This document shows, in pieces, positions 39,920 to 48,396 of a stretch of 64,000 bases of DNA (position 1 is the stretch's first letter; each line of letters opens with the position of its first letter). The notes beneath the pieces are model-generated. The model was not told the DNA's origin. It saw nothing but the letters and a program-made list of their open reading frames with translations, and did no database searches. Origin of the DNA: Shewanella decolorationis S12 (GTDB taxonomy: Bacteria; Pseudomonadota; Gammaproteobacteria; Enterobacterales; Shewanellaceae); NCBI RefSeq assembly GCF_000485795.1, contig NZ_AXZL01000070.1, positions 101,681 through 165,680 of the forward strand, given 5' to 3'. The translations under genes were made by a program, and so were the position numbers.

Positions 39920-40200
39920 GCGTTAGACTTAAAGGGATAGTTACGCCATAAATTGAACTCTGCTTTGGCAGGGAGTTCGTGGGAAAGCGAAAGCTTTCTG
40001 CCTGTTAACCCAGACATGCCTGCCGTCCTACCGTCGCTCGACGAGAGACACGCGCGGTACATGTGGGAACTCGAACCTTCGGGCGACCGAGGTTCGTCGA
40101 AACGGGGGCTCGTGCTGGTCAATCCCAACTCCTAATACAGGGCGAACCTGAGTTTTTATAGTGTTGCACAAAGCAACACGGGCTCAGGGGTATAGGAGTA
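39920..40200 (+). ncRNA. Retron non-coding RNA region (msr-msd), approximate
   Basis: About 280 nt upstream of the retron genes with no ORF but five consecutive stems: AACTC-TGC/GCA-GAGTT (39956-39977); GAAAGC-GAAA-GCTTTC (39983-39998); a bulged stem pairing CCC-ACATG-CC with GG-CATGT-GGG (about 40009-40067) with CGTCG/CGACG inside; CGAACCT/AGGTTCG (40072-40096); and a three-part stem at 40128-40199. Short msr-like hairpins followed by longer stems upstream of a retron RT is the expected layout. The exact ends, the branching G and the a1/a2 repeats were not fixed; only a weak GGGAT/ATCCC pair is seen. Confidence 0.65.
40128..40199 (+). promoter_or_regulatory. Stem-loop enclosing the 54-aa gene's ribosome-binding site
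   Basis: ACTCCTA (40128-40134) pairs with TAGGAGT (40193-40199), CCTGAG with CTCAGG, and GTGTTGC with GCAACAC around an ACAAA loop. AGGAG of the 3' arm is the Shine-Dalgarno of the ORF at 40207, so the stem could block translation. It may also be the 3' part of the retron RNA. Confidence 0.6.
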
Positions 40201-40206
40201 ACAAAT

Positions 40207-40371
40207 ATGCTTGAACAAAATAGTCAACGTGACCAGCAGATTTCAGAAGCTAAAAACACTAAGCGCGAAATTCTTAAGACTACTTTCAAAGTCTTCTGTA
40301 TTGCCCTTAAATGGGTGTACCGCATTTGGTATTTGATCAATGGTGTCGGTGTAGAGCCTTGGTCTGAGTGA
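40207..40371 (+). CDS. 54-aa putative membrane peptide of the retron
   Basis: Starts MLEQNSQRDQQ, charged N-terminus, then a single hydrophobic and aromatic stretch at residues ~25-46 (TTFKVFCIALKWVYRIWYLI) and a short polar tail. AGGAG lies 8 bp before the ATG, and the gene sits 38 bp before the HTH gene in the same direction. Size and single helix resemble small toxic membrane peptides, and retrons are known to act as toxin-antitoxin style defence units, so this could be the effector (inference). Too short for many gene finders. Confidence 0.6.
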   Translation: MLEQNSQRDQQISEAKNTKREILKTTFKVFCIALKWVYRIWYLINGVGVEPWSE

Positions 40372-40409
40372 TGAGATTCCCCCTAGTTTCGAAACTCCAG
40401 GAGGATTTA

Positions 40410-40715
40410 ATGATACATCGAGCCCTCAAAGTAATTCGCCAATATCACGATTTGCCATTAGCCCAACTCGCCTCAGAATTAGAAATCCCTAAACAACAAC
40501 TTCAGAAGTTGGAGTCTGGCGAAAAACCCGTCGACACTGCAACACTCGAAAAATACTCTCTTAGGTTCGACATACCTAAGTCCTCTTTGGTGATGTTTTC
40601 TTCTCACATAAACAACGAAAAAAGAGTTTCCAAAAAATTTAGAGAGACTGCTGCAAGTACTATCTTGGACATTTCTGAATGGGTTTTAAGCAAAAATGCA
40701 AAAGCTCAAGATTAA
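40410..40715 (+). CDS. HTH (Xre-like) accessory protein of the retron
   Basis: 101 residues. Xre-type helix-turn-helix at ~5-62 (IRQYHDLPLAQLASELEIPKQQLQKLESGEKPVDTATLEKYSLRFDIP), then a helical tail. ATG 40410 is chosen for CAGGAGGA five bases upstream; the frame is open to 40368. It overlaps the RT start by 20 bp, so it is coupled to it. HTH proteins beside the RT are a described retron type (type VI in the Mestre scheme, from memory). Role: repressor, or part of the toxin-antitoxin complex. Confidence 0.85.
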   Translation: MIHRALKVIRQYHDLPLAQLASELEIPKQQLQKLESGEKPVDTATLEKYSLRFDIPKSSLVMFSSHINNEKRVSKKFRETAASTILDISEWVLSKNAKAQD

Positions 40716-41649
40716 AACCAAAGGAAAGTCCTACGCACTAAAAGACTCCCCTTTTTATAACCTGAGGACGAAGAAGCGACTTTCAATTCTGCTAGGATGT
40801 GACACAAAAGACTTACCTCTCCTCGCAAAAGATGATGGGAATTATAATGTTTTCTCAATCATCGGAAAAGCTGGCAAACCGAGACAAATACACAAACCAA
40901 TCAATAAATTAGACAAGATCCACACTCGAATAGCGAGTTTGATTTGTCGGATTAATCTTCCTAGTTATGTACATTCAGGTAGAAAAAAACACTCCAATCT
41001 AACTAACGCGAAGGCGCATCTGTCTGCTGATGGTTTTGACACTAAGGTTCTGACAACAGACATCAAAGACTTCTTTACTTCTACACGGAAAAAGCAGGTA
41101 TTTGGTTTCTTTTACAGTGATTTGAAATGTACTGCTGATGTCGCTAATTTGCTGGCCGACATGTGTACTATTCACGGACATGTACCAACTGGGAGTCGAC
41201 TAAGTATGGTGCTTGCCTACTGGGCTAACTACCACTTGTTTGAAGAACTCTCCTCTTTATCAAAACAGCATAGTGTGACGATGACCGTTTATGTTGATGA
41301 CCTAACTTTCTCTGGAACAGGTGTTAATGAGCTTTTCAAAACCGTAGTCCGTAAAGTTCTTAGTCGATACGGTCATACAATGCACCCAACAAAGACAAAA
41401 CTCTATGGCAAGGAATCACCTAAACTGGTAACGGGTATTGTCGTGAAAGAGGGACAGCTCCAAATTAGAAATCAGCAGTTCAAAGAGTTAGTTACTGACT
41501 TTGCTTGTTGGCATGCTATCAGACAAACCCCGCACGCCATTTTTGATCCTCACACATACCGGCTTCTTGGGCGGCTCAATTCGATGAGTTCAATTGACCC
41601 AGTCTTCAAAGAAAAAGCTCAGACAGTTAAAGGTAATACGTGCCGCTAA
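40696..41649 (+). CDS. Retron reverse transcriptase
   Basis: 317 residues. Catalytic residues D122 (TDIKDFF) and YVDD at 199-202, GHVPTGSRLS at 161-170, HPTKTK at 230-235. The two retron hallmarks are present: NAxxH (NAKAH, residues 104-108) and VTG (residues 245-247). Length is typical of retron RTs; there is no maturase or endonuclease domain. It synthesises msDNA from its own structured RNA. First ATG (40696) lies within the end of the HTH gene. Translationally coupled operon inside the inverted-repeat island. Confidence 0.95.
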   Translation: MQKLKIKTKGKSYALKDSPFYNLRTKKRLSILLGCDTKDLPLLAKDDGNYNVFSIIGKAGKPRQIHKPINKLDKIHTRIASLICRINLPSYVHSGRKKHSNLTNAKAHLSADGFDTKVLTTDIKDFFTSTRKKQVFGFFYSDLKCTADVANLLADMCTIHGHVPTGSRLSMVLAYWANYHLFEELSSLSKQHSVTMTVYVDDLTFSGTGVNELFKTVVRKVLSRYGHTMHPTKTKLYGKESPKLVTGIVVKEGQLQIRNQQFKELVTDFACWHAIRQTPHAIFDPHTYRLLGRLNSMSSIDPVFKEKAQTVKGNTCR

Positions 41650-41671
41650 TCATTGGTTTGTTTCACGGAAA

Positions 41672-41995
41672 AAAGATAGGACAGGCATAACTCTTTTGGG
41701 ATTAACAGCCAACACAGAAGTGACAGAAGTTCACCTTCCCCTGCGAAGTTGCTGAAGGGCGTTGAAGAAAATCGCGTGAGCGAGGCATGGATGCCTCGCT
41801 AGCTTTCGGGGTACAGGATGTACCATCGGAAGCGTTAGCGATTTTCGAATAAGCACGAAGCCACTAATCAATGCATATAACTTCGCTAGGGGCGTCTTGG
41901 AGCATCCAAGGAGGATAGGACGAGCAGTCCTCCTTGGTCGGGTGTGGGGTGAAGCCCCACGACTTTGATTCACCTCGGCCGTTAGGCCGCAATGA
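41672..41995 (-). repeat. Boundary repeat copy D (right end of island 2)
   Basis: Inverted relative to copy C. Reading inward on the minus strand: GGCCTAACGGCC, GTCGTGGGGCTTCACCCCAC, CCAAGGAGGA...TCCTCCTTGG, GGTACATCCTGTACC (41810-41824), AGCGAGGCATCCATGCCTCG-type 10-bp stem (41779-41800), then GCAACTTCGCAGGGG and GCCTGTCCTATCTTTT. The rest of the gene-free 41650-42096 stretch is unremarkable. Confidence 0.85.
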
Positions 41996-42096
41996 CTACA
42001 GTTATTCACAGGGAAATTGTGAAAGGCAAAGATGGAACATGGGTGTAAATCAGAGCAGCCAAAGCTAACCGCCCAGTTGCTACCTTCAACCTAAGG

Positions 42097-42888
42097 TTAA
42101 ATCTTCACACAGACAAACAGCGCATTACCTGAGCTTAAATCCCATGGGACGATTTTTTCATAATCGTGTTCAAAGATATGCACTTCAAAATATGGCGCGA
42201 GTAACGCTTGCAGCTCCGCAAAACTGGTGGCGACCATAGTATGTTGGTCTTGCCATAACTCAGTCTGATGCGCAGAGGTATCAGCATCGTCGTCTACATC
42301 AGCCTGTTGAGTAAAAGGCTGCAAACTCTTTGCAATGCTTAGATTTAATGACTGGTTTTCGCCATGCCCACTGTAATGCCAGCCAGATTCAAAGGCAAAA
42401 TGGTGCCCTTCAAACTCGGCAAAATGCTTAATCGATAAGCGGTTATCGATGCGGTGCTTATCAACCGAGTTAAAACAAAATATCCCGCCGTCATTCAAGG
42501 CGCGGTGCACGCTGGCAATACAACTCTTTAGCCGCTCGATGCCCGCACTGTAATGGATGGAATATAAAAAACAGGTAATTAAATCCACTGGCTGCTCAAG
42601 ATAAAAGGCGGTCATATCTTGCAGATTAAACTGGGCCTCAGGGCAACGACGCATGGCCATATCGAGCATCGGCTGATTAATATCTAGGCCACTGCACTGA
42701 TAACCAAGGTCGATAAAATGCCGCACATGCGGGCCTGTGCCACAGGCTAAATCAAGGTGTTGCTTACCATTATTCCCTAAGAACTGATGCAATCGATGGA
42801 TGCTCGCACTCTGTTGTTGATAGTTGATATCGGAGCACATTAAATCGTAATAACCGGATAGATCGGTATAAAGCGCGTTAGAAGACAT
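42097..42888 (-). CDS. SAM-dependent methyltransferase
   Basis: 263 residues. Class I methyltransferase with motif I HLDLACGTGPHVRHF, then CSGLDINQPMLDMAMRRCPEAQFNLQDMTAF and LITCFLYSIHY. Similar to small-molecule methyltransferases; substrate unknown. ATG 42888 (MSSNALYTDLSGYYDLM) is preferred; a start at 42930 adds a short hydrophobic leader and cannot be excluded. Confidence 0.8.
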   Translation of the reverse strand: MSSNALYTDLSGYYDLMCSDINYQQQSASIHRLHQFLGNNGKQHLDLACGTGPHVRHFIDLGYQCSGLDINQPMLDMAMRRCPEAQFNLQDMTAFYLEQPVDLITCFLYSIHYSAGIERLKSCIASVHRALNDGGIFCFNSVDKHRIDNRLSIKHFAEFEGHHFAFESGWHYSGHGENQSLNLSIAKSLQPFTQQADVDDDADTSAHQTELWQDQHTMVATSFAELQALLAPYFEVHIFEHDYEKIVPWDLSSGNALFVCVKI

Positions 42889-43022
42889 AGCGGCAAACAG
42901 GAGCCATAGGTAATTAAGGGGGGGGCGCATGATATATCAGTTGGCTAAGAACCGATACACGCAATGTAACGCCTCAGCGTAAGCGCAAGACACTTGCATC
43001 AATTTAATCCAATAAATCAATG

Positions 43023-43799
43023 CTACAGCGCAGAATAACAATCCAATGTCTCAAAGCTGGTTAAATGCTCGAGTTGGGGTTTAGCGAAATAGTAGCCTTG
43101 AAAATAGGCTATACCACGCTCGCTTAGGTAGTCTAACTCCTCTTTACACTCGACCCCTTCGGCCAACACCTGAGTGTTAAGCGTGCTACAAATCCCTAGT
43201 ACCTCGTCAATCACCAACTGCTTTTGAGTATCTAAATGGATATCTCTAATCAACTCCATATCGAGTTTTAATACTTGAGGGCGCAAAAATTCCAACCAAC
43301 TCAAATCAGCAAAGCCACTGCCAAAGTCGTCGATGGCGGTGATAAATCCCCGTTTGGCATAACTTTCAAAAATACGACTTAATTTGGCTCTATCGACAAT
43401 CTGTTCACCCTCTGTGACTTCAAACATGATGTTATGAATATTAAAACCAAAGAGGTCGGCCGCTTCAATCGAGGCGCGGATACAGGTTTCGGGGTTATAA
43501 ACGGCATTAGGTAAGAAATTGATACTTAAGACTTTATCAAGGCCAAGCTTGGCAGCGGTTTCAATAGCTTTTACTCGGCAAGCTTGATCAAAATAGTACT
43601 TATTGCCTTCATTTATGCGCTCAAACACCCAAGCGGCGCCTTCGCCATTTGGGCCGCGCACTAGGGCTTCATAACCATAAATTTGCTGATTTGGCCAATC
43701 GATGATTGGCTGAAATGCCATACGAATTTCAAATCCGAGTGATTTACCACTTAAGCAGTCCATGCAGGTTTGTTGCTTGATTCTAGGGGGAAAATCCAT
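43023..43799 (-). CDS. EAL-domain cyclic-di-GMP phosphodiesterase
   Basis: 258 residues, essentially one EAL domain. Catalytic residues are intact: YGYEALVRG, INFLPN, MFEVTEGE, AIDDFGSG, LKLD, LAEGVE and YFQGYYFAKP. No membrane or sensor domain, though a short N-terminal extension holds two cysteines (QTCMDC). Likely hydrolyses c-di-GMP, affecting motility or biofilm. Confidence 0.88.
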   Translation of the reverse strand: MDFPPRIKQQTCMDCLSGKSLGFEIRMAFQPIIDWPNQQIYGYEALVRGPNGEGAAWVFERINEGNKYYFDQACRVKAIETAAKLGLDKVLSINFLPNAVYNPETCIRASIEAADLFGFNIHNIMFEVTEGEQIVDRAKLSRIFESYAKRGFITAIDDFGSGFADLSWLEFLRPQVLKLDMELIRDIHLDTQKQLVIDEVLGICSTLNTQVLAEGVECKEELDYLSERGIAYFQGYYFAKPQLEHLTSFETLDCYSAL

Positions 43800-43983
43800 C
43801 ATAGGCCTCCATAACCTTATCCTCTCTTAGTGTGGGGATAAATAGCTATTTTTGCCAGTATTTAGTGCCTTTACTCTGTTAAAACATGCAATATTGTATA
43901 GTGTTGACTCAGAATTTAGCCGATTCCCCCCTAACAACAATGGATGAGCCAAAGAATCCTCATCCATTGCATCTCGTTATGAA

Positions 43984-44694
43984 TTATTTGAGTTTATAAA
44001 CCACTTCGACTCTGTCTTCGATTGTGACTTGGCCATATTGATAACTTTCGGCGGCTCCCATAGCATCGGCCTTGGCATTCATACGTAACATCACGGGTTG
44101 CACTGGGCGTTGATCGTAATAACGAATTTGCCATACCTTACCTAGGTTCTCCCCAAATCCCTTGACTAAGCTTTCGGCTTTTTGTTTGGCATCGACAATG
44201 GCCGCTTGGCGCGCCTTGGCCACATACTCGGCCTCTTTGCTCGACTTAAGGGCGATATTGTTGACCCTGTTTATCCCCTCCTCTAAGGCGGAGTCCAAAA
44301 TGGTATTTAAGCGGGCTAAATCGCGAATGGTGACTGTGATTTGGCGACTCGCGGTATAACCACTCAGCTCAGGTGCTTTATCCTGCGCATACACATATTG
44401 GGGTTGCAGATTTAAGTTAGCGCTTTGGATTTGCTCCTTGGTAATGCCCGCGGCGGTTAAACGGGCGATAAATTTCGCCACTGCGGCATCCGAATTATCC
44501 TTAGCGGCCTTAGCCTCTTTCTCGGTAACGGCCACTTCGACATTAAGCTCGGCCATATCCGGCTCAACCTGAATTTGGCTCACGCCCATGGTTTCGATAT
44601 GGGGAAAATCTACGTCGGCGGCTATCGCCTTCGCGGCAAACACACCTGAAAAAAGGCCACCAGCCACTAATACAGCTAAAAGAGAATGCTTCAT
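43984..44694 (-). CDS. SIMPL-domain (DUF541) periplasmic protein
   Basis: 236 residues with a signal peptide (VLVAGGLFSGVFA, cleavage near AKAIA) and a DUF541/SIMPL domain (ISQIQVEPDMAELNVEVAVTEKEAKAAK; RQAAIVDAKQKAESLVKGFG; RVEVVYKLK). Related to the E. coli oxidative-stress defence protein YggE. Mechanism unknown. ATG 44694 is used. Confidence 0.85.
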   Translation of the reverse strand: MKHSLLAVLVAGGLFSGVFAAKAIAADVDFPHIETMGVSQIQVEPDMAELNVEVAVTEKEAKAAKDNSDAAVAKFIARLTAAGITKEQIQSANLNLQPQYVYAQDKAPELSGYTASRQITVTIRDLARLNTILDSALEEGINRVNNIALKSSKEAEYVAKARQAAIVDAKQKAESLVKGFGENLGKVWQIRYYDQRPVQPVMLRMNAKADAMGAAESYQYGQVTIEDRVEVVYKLK

Positions 44695-45130
44695 TGTTAA
44701 CTCCAACTAAATCATTTAAGGCGAGACTGCCGTGGTTCTAACGCGGCGGCTATCGGCTAAAAGTGCGACTCGCTGTACCAATATGTAACAGCACCAATAT
44801 GTAACAGCCCGATTTATCGTCCGTTGCGATAGCCACGCATCATGCAAACTACCCCTATAAACGCGGGCAAAAATAAAAAGGGTTAATTTTTTTGAAAATT
44901 TTTTAAATCGGCGCCGAGCGGCAGTGCACTGCGCCATTCAAACCTTAAAGCCATTCGCCCAAGATCAAATGCGGCGGGATAACAGAGCAGCGGACTCAAC
45001 CGCGCCACAACTGGTAGAAACGCCCTCTTGGCTGTACACTTTTCACCCAAAGACACTGTACCTTTTAATCACTTCAGGTATAATCCGCGCTCTTTTTACG
45101 GCGCTCTTTTATCAGCATCAGCGAGACACC
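44695..45130. other. rimO upstream region with 16-bp direct repeat
   Basis: Divergent promoter region. ACCAATATGTAACAGC is tandemly repeated twice (44777-44792, 44793-44808). TATAAT at 45079-45084 is the likely -10 of rimO; the -35 is unclear. An open frame upstream of the rimO ATG continues in phase to 44924 but crosses this promoter. Confidence 0.5.
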
Positions 45131-46573
45131 ATGACAGTTGAAACTTTTAATCCTAAGCAAACAACCACGCTTGAGACCCCAGCCAAGACATTAGAAGCAG
45201 CGAGTGCTGACTTAGCTAATGCCGAAAGTGCTACCGGGAATCGCATCGGTTTCGTGTCTTTGGGTTGCCCAAAAAACCTAGTGGACTCAGAGCGCATTCT
45301 GACCCAATTACGCATCGACGGCTATGAAGTCACCAACAGCTACGACAATGCCGATCTGGTTATCGTCAACACCTGTGGTTTTATCGATGCGGCGGTTGAA
45401 GAATCCTTAGATGCGGTGCGCGAAGCCTTAGAAGAAAACGGCAAAGTGATCGTGACCGGCTGTTTAGGCGCCAAGGAAAACCAAATCCGTGAAGTGCACC
45501 CTGACGTGCTCGAAATCACGGGCCCACACAGTTACGAAGCCGTGTTAAAGCATGTACACAAGTACGTGCCAAAACCAGCGCACAACCCATTTACCTCGTT
45601 AATCCCGCAAACTGGGGTTAAGTTAACGCCTAAGCATTATGCTTATTTAAAAATTTCAGAAGGTTGTGATAACCGTTGTACCTTCTGCATCATCCCAGCA
45701 CTGCGTGGCGATTTAGACAGCCGCCCTGCGGGTAGTGTATTAGATGAAGCCAAGCGTTTGGTTGAATCGGGCGTGCAAGAGATTTTAGTCGTCAGCCAAG
45801 ACACCTCTGCCTACGGCAAAGACAAGGGCGGCCGCACCGACTTCTGGAACGGTATGCCAGTGAAGCAAGACATCACTAGCCTTGCTCGCCAACTGGGCAA
45901 GATGGGCGCTTGGGTACGTTTACACTACATCTACCCATACCCATGGGTTGACGATCTGATCCCCTTGATGGCCGAAGGTTTAATCCTGCCATACCTAGAC
46001 ATTCCAATGCAGCACGCCAGCCCTCGCATCCTGAAAATGATGAAGCGTCCAGGCCGTGTTGACCGTCAGTTAGAAGCGATTCAACGCTGGCGTGAAATCT
46101 GCCCAGACTTGGTTATCCGCTCAACCTTTATCGTGGGCTTCCCTGGCGAAACCGAAGAAGACTTCGAAATGCTGCTCGACTTCCTGCGTGAAGCGCGCCT
46201 CGACCGCGTCGGCTGCTTCAAGTACTCAGAAGTGGAAGGCGCTGTAGCCAACACAATCGCTGAACTTATCAGCGAAGACGTTAAGGAAGACAGATACCAC
46301 AGATTTATGGAAGTCCAAGCCGAGATCAGCGCCGAGCGTTTAGCTCGTTTCGTTGGCCGTACTATGGATATTCTGATCGATGACGTAGACGAAGAAGGCG
46401 CCATTGGTCGCAGCTTCGCCGATGCTCCAGAAATCGACGGCATGGTATTTATCAACGGTGAAACCGAACTCGAACCCGGCATGTTAGTCCGCGCTGTGAT
46501 CACTCACTCGGACGAGCACGATCTGTGGGCCGAGTTAGTCGACGCCGACGCTGAAGATGATATCGAGGCCTAA
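45131..46573 (+). CDS. rimO: Ribosomal protein uS12 methylthiotransferase RimO
   Basis: 480-residue radical-SAM methylthiotransferase modifying ribosomal protein S12. MTTase domain ([41 protein letters not shown]), radical SAM CxxxCxxC ([13 protein letters not shown]) and a C-terminal TRAM domain. The N-terminal ~35 residues ([20 protein letters not shown]...) are an extension compared with E. coli (441 aa). ATG 45131 lies 46 bp after the predicted -10. Confidence 0.95.
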   Translation: MTVETFNPKQTTTLETPAKTLEAASADLANAESATGNRIGFVSLGCPKNLVDSERILTQLRIDGYEVTNSYDNADLVIVNTCGFIDAAVEESLDAVREALEENGKVIVTGCLGAKENQIREVHPDVLEITGPHSYEAVLKHVHKYVPKPAHNPFTSLIPQTGVKLTPKHYAYLKISEGCDNRCTFCIIPALRGDLDSRPAGSVLDEAKRLVESGVQEILVVSQDTSAYGKDKGGRTDFWNGMPVKQDITSLARQLGKMGAWVRLHYIYPYPWVDDLIPLMAEGLILPYLDIPMQHASPRILKMMKRPGRVDRQLEAIQRWREICPDLVIRSTFIVGFPGETEEDFEMLLDFLREARLDRVGCFKYSEVEGAVANTIAELISEDVKEDRYHRFMEVQAEISAERLARFVGRTMDILIDDVDEEGAIGRSFADAPEIDGMVFINGETELEPGMLVRAVITHSDEHDLWAELVDADAEDDIEA

Positions 46574-46643
46574 GCACTCGACTTAAGCGTGCTACTTAAG
46601 CGCTTGCCCTCGGCATTCGATTCGCCGGATTAAAAGCATAAAT

Positions 46644-46690
46644 AGCGAGCCCCTGATATTAATACTAATAGTCAAGGGCTCGCTTTTTTA
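46644..46690 (+). terminator. rimO terminator
   Basis: AGCGAGCCC/GGGCTCGCT stem, AT-rich 23-base loop, then TTTTTTA. The remainder of 46574-46871 shows nothing else. Confidence 0.75.
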
Positions 46691-46871
46691 TGGGCAATCG
46701 TTACCGGCCTACTGATAGGTATTGAAGGATATAGGCTGTAAATGGCAGAGCTGATAAGAGGAATAAGCTCAGGAGTGGCACGTTAAGAGGTTTACAGCAC
46801 AAGAATCAAAGAAAAATCGAGCAGAGATAAGGGATAAACAAATCAGCGCGAGCAAAGTTAAGGTTTCAACA

Positions 46872-47099
46872 CTAAGCACCTATGATACAAGCCCCCATAA
46901 AGTCGAAAGGGGTATCGCCCCTGTGCTGATACCCCTTTCGGTTTGCTGCTTTACGGTTATAAGACCCTTTACCCTTTTTCGGCTTTTCAGTTCGCATCCT
47001 AAACAGTGAACTCGTCACCACTGCCTTAAGTGCGTTGTCGGTAATAGTGCCGCGACCATTTTCATGCTCGAGCACGCTAGTCTCTTTAAGCTTTGCCAT
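46872..47099 (-). CDS. arfA: Alternative ribosome-rescue factor ArfA with internal nonstop hairpin
   Basis: 75 residues. GTITDNALKAVVTSSLFRMRTEKPKKGKGSYNRK matches ArfA (E. coli: [32 protein letters not shown]). ArfA recruits RF2 to stalled ribosomes when tmRNA fails. A perfect 13-bp hairpin inside the coding region near the 3' end (46904-46940) would let RNase III cut the message before the stop, so the functional protein is a shorter nonstop product, kept low by tmRNA. This is the established ArfA control, here visible in sequence. Confidence 0.9.
   Translation of the reverse strand: MAKLKETSVLEHENGRGTITDNALKAVVTSSLFRMRTEKPKKGKGSYNRKAANRKGYQHRGDTPFDFMGACIIGA
46904..46940 (-). promoter_or_regulatory. 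RNase III-type hairpin within arfA
   Basis: CGAAAGGGGTATC and GATACCCCTTTCG form a perfect 13-bp stem with an 11-nt loop, inside the ORF upstream of the TAG stop. Confidence 0.85.
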
Positions 47100-47353
47100 A
47101 GGAACTCCTCAGTTAATATTTACAGGCCAAATGCACCTCACCCGACCTGCGGCGACACTATAGCGCAATATGACAGGATGTACAGAGTTTGTGCAGTAGT
47201 GCAAAGAATCTCTCTTTTTATTATCAAAAAGTATGATAGATTAATTCAATAAAAATAATACATTAGAACAACAAAGTCTTTTCTTAAAGACTACTTTGGG
47301 TCGCCATTAATCGACACGATTACCCTTGGTAATCACAGCAGAAGGAGATCATT

Positions 47354-48199
47354 TTGCAGTTTGCAGTTATTTATCGGCCTTTGCTTTGCTTAGTAGTCAT
47401 GTTACTCAGCCTCTCCCCTAGTCTAGCGCAGGCTTTTTCAAGCTCTGAGTGCATCATTACCATGGGGTATCGCACCAGTGAGCGTCTTCCCTTTATCGAG
47501 CATGACCCAAATAACCAAGGCTTTTACCACGATATCTATCAGGCCGCAGCAGAGAAAATTGGTTGCAAATTGCGGGTAATCCGAGCCCCAAAACTGCGGA
47601 TTTTACGGGATCTCAAACTCGGAAATATCGATTTTTATCCAGGTCTGCATTTTACTGAAGAGCGCGCCCAATTTGCCTATTTTATCCCTAATGGTCTGTC
47701 GGAGCGCTACATAGGGATAAGTCGAGCTGGTGCCGCCAATATCAATTCACTGGAGCAACTATCCCAAAGTGGAATGACACTATTAATCGCCCCCGGTAGC
47801 TATGATTTTAACGGCTTAGCCGAGACTATGTCGGTGCGCAAACCACCCGAACTGGATGTGCCTAAGGCGTTAGATTACCTGCTTGCCAGCCAAGGGGATT
47901 TTTTTATCTACGATCAGGCCACCATCAGCTACTACCTCAAACAGCGGGACATAAGCCAATTTAAGCTGCACCCCAATTGCTGCCAGCAGCCTCAGGCAAT
48001 GTATCTGGGATTTTCGAAAAAAAGTCGCCATTTTCGCGGGCAACATAACCCTAACTACCGTGCAGATTTACCCGTGAGCCCAGATAACAGCCCCAACAGA
48101 CTCGCAGAAGATTCAAAGGCCTATGAGTTTGCCAGAGCATTGGCTTTAATGGATGCCGAGGGTGAAACCCAGCGGATCTACTTTAATCACTTCGGTTAA
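47354..48199 (+). CDS. Periplasmic solute-binding family 3 protein
   Basis: 281 residues with a signal peptide (cleavage near AQA) and a type II binding fold (MGYRTSERLPFIEHDPNNQGFYHDIYQAAAEKIGCKLRVIRAPKLRIL). TTG start with AAGGAG six bases upstream; no ATG in a better place. No transporter genes are adjacent, so it may be a free sensor-type binding protein rather than part of an ABC importer. Ligand unknown. Confidence 0.75.
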   Translation: MQFAVIYRPLLCLVVMLLSLSPSLAQAFSSSECIITMGYRTSERLPFIEHDPNNQGFYHDIYQAAAEKIGCKLRVIRAPKLRILRDLKLGNIDFYPGLHFTEERAQFAYFIPNGLSERYIGISRAGAANINSLEQLSQSGMTLLIAPGSYDFNGLAETMSVRKPPELDVPKALDYLLASQGDFFIYDQATISYYLKQRDISQFKLHPNCCQQPQAMYLGFSKKSRHFRGQHNPNYRADLPVSPDNSPNRLAEDSKAYEFARALALMDAEGETQRIYFNHFG

Positions 48200-48396
48200 T
48201 CCAAAAGCGTGTTAAACCGCGCCGCTTGTTACCCTCACCTTGCTGCTAGCTTATCTTCATCTTGGCGCTAGCAAGCACCTAAAGCCGCTATTTCAGTTTT
48301 ATCTTTATAAGCTCTGCGACAATATGCCGCACCTGTCACACTTCGATGATCTTTATAATGCAGCGCAATTTATCCGAGTGAATGGAAGACAATAAG

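Noticed and set aside
40696..41649. Reverse transcriptase as group II intron (IIC-attC) or diversity-generating element
   Set aside because: 317 residues with no maturase/endonuclease domain, NAxxH and VTG retron motifs, no template/variable repeat pair and no intron ends next to attC.
44777..44808. Tandem 16-bp repeat as operator
   Set aside because: Just two copies without dyad symmetry; kept only as a note in the region entry.
44924..45130. Longer rimO start
   Set aside because: The extension crosses the predicted promoter TATAAT at 45079 and has no family similarity.
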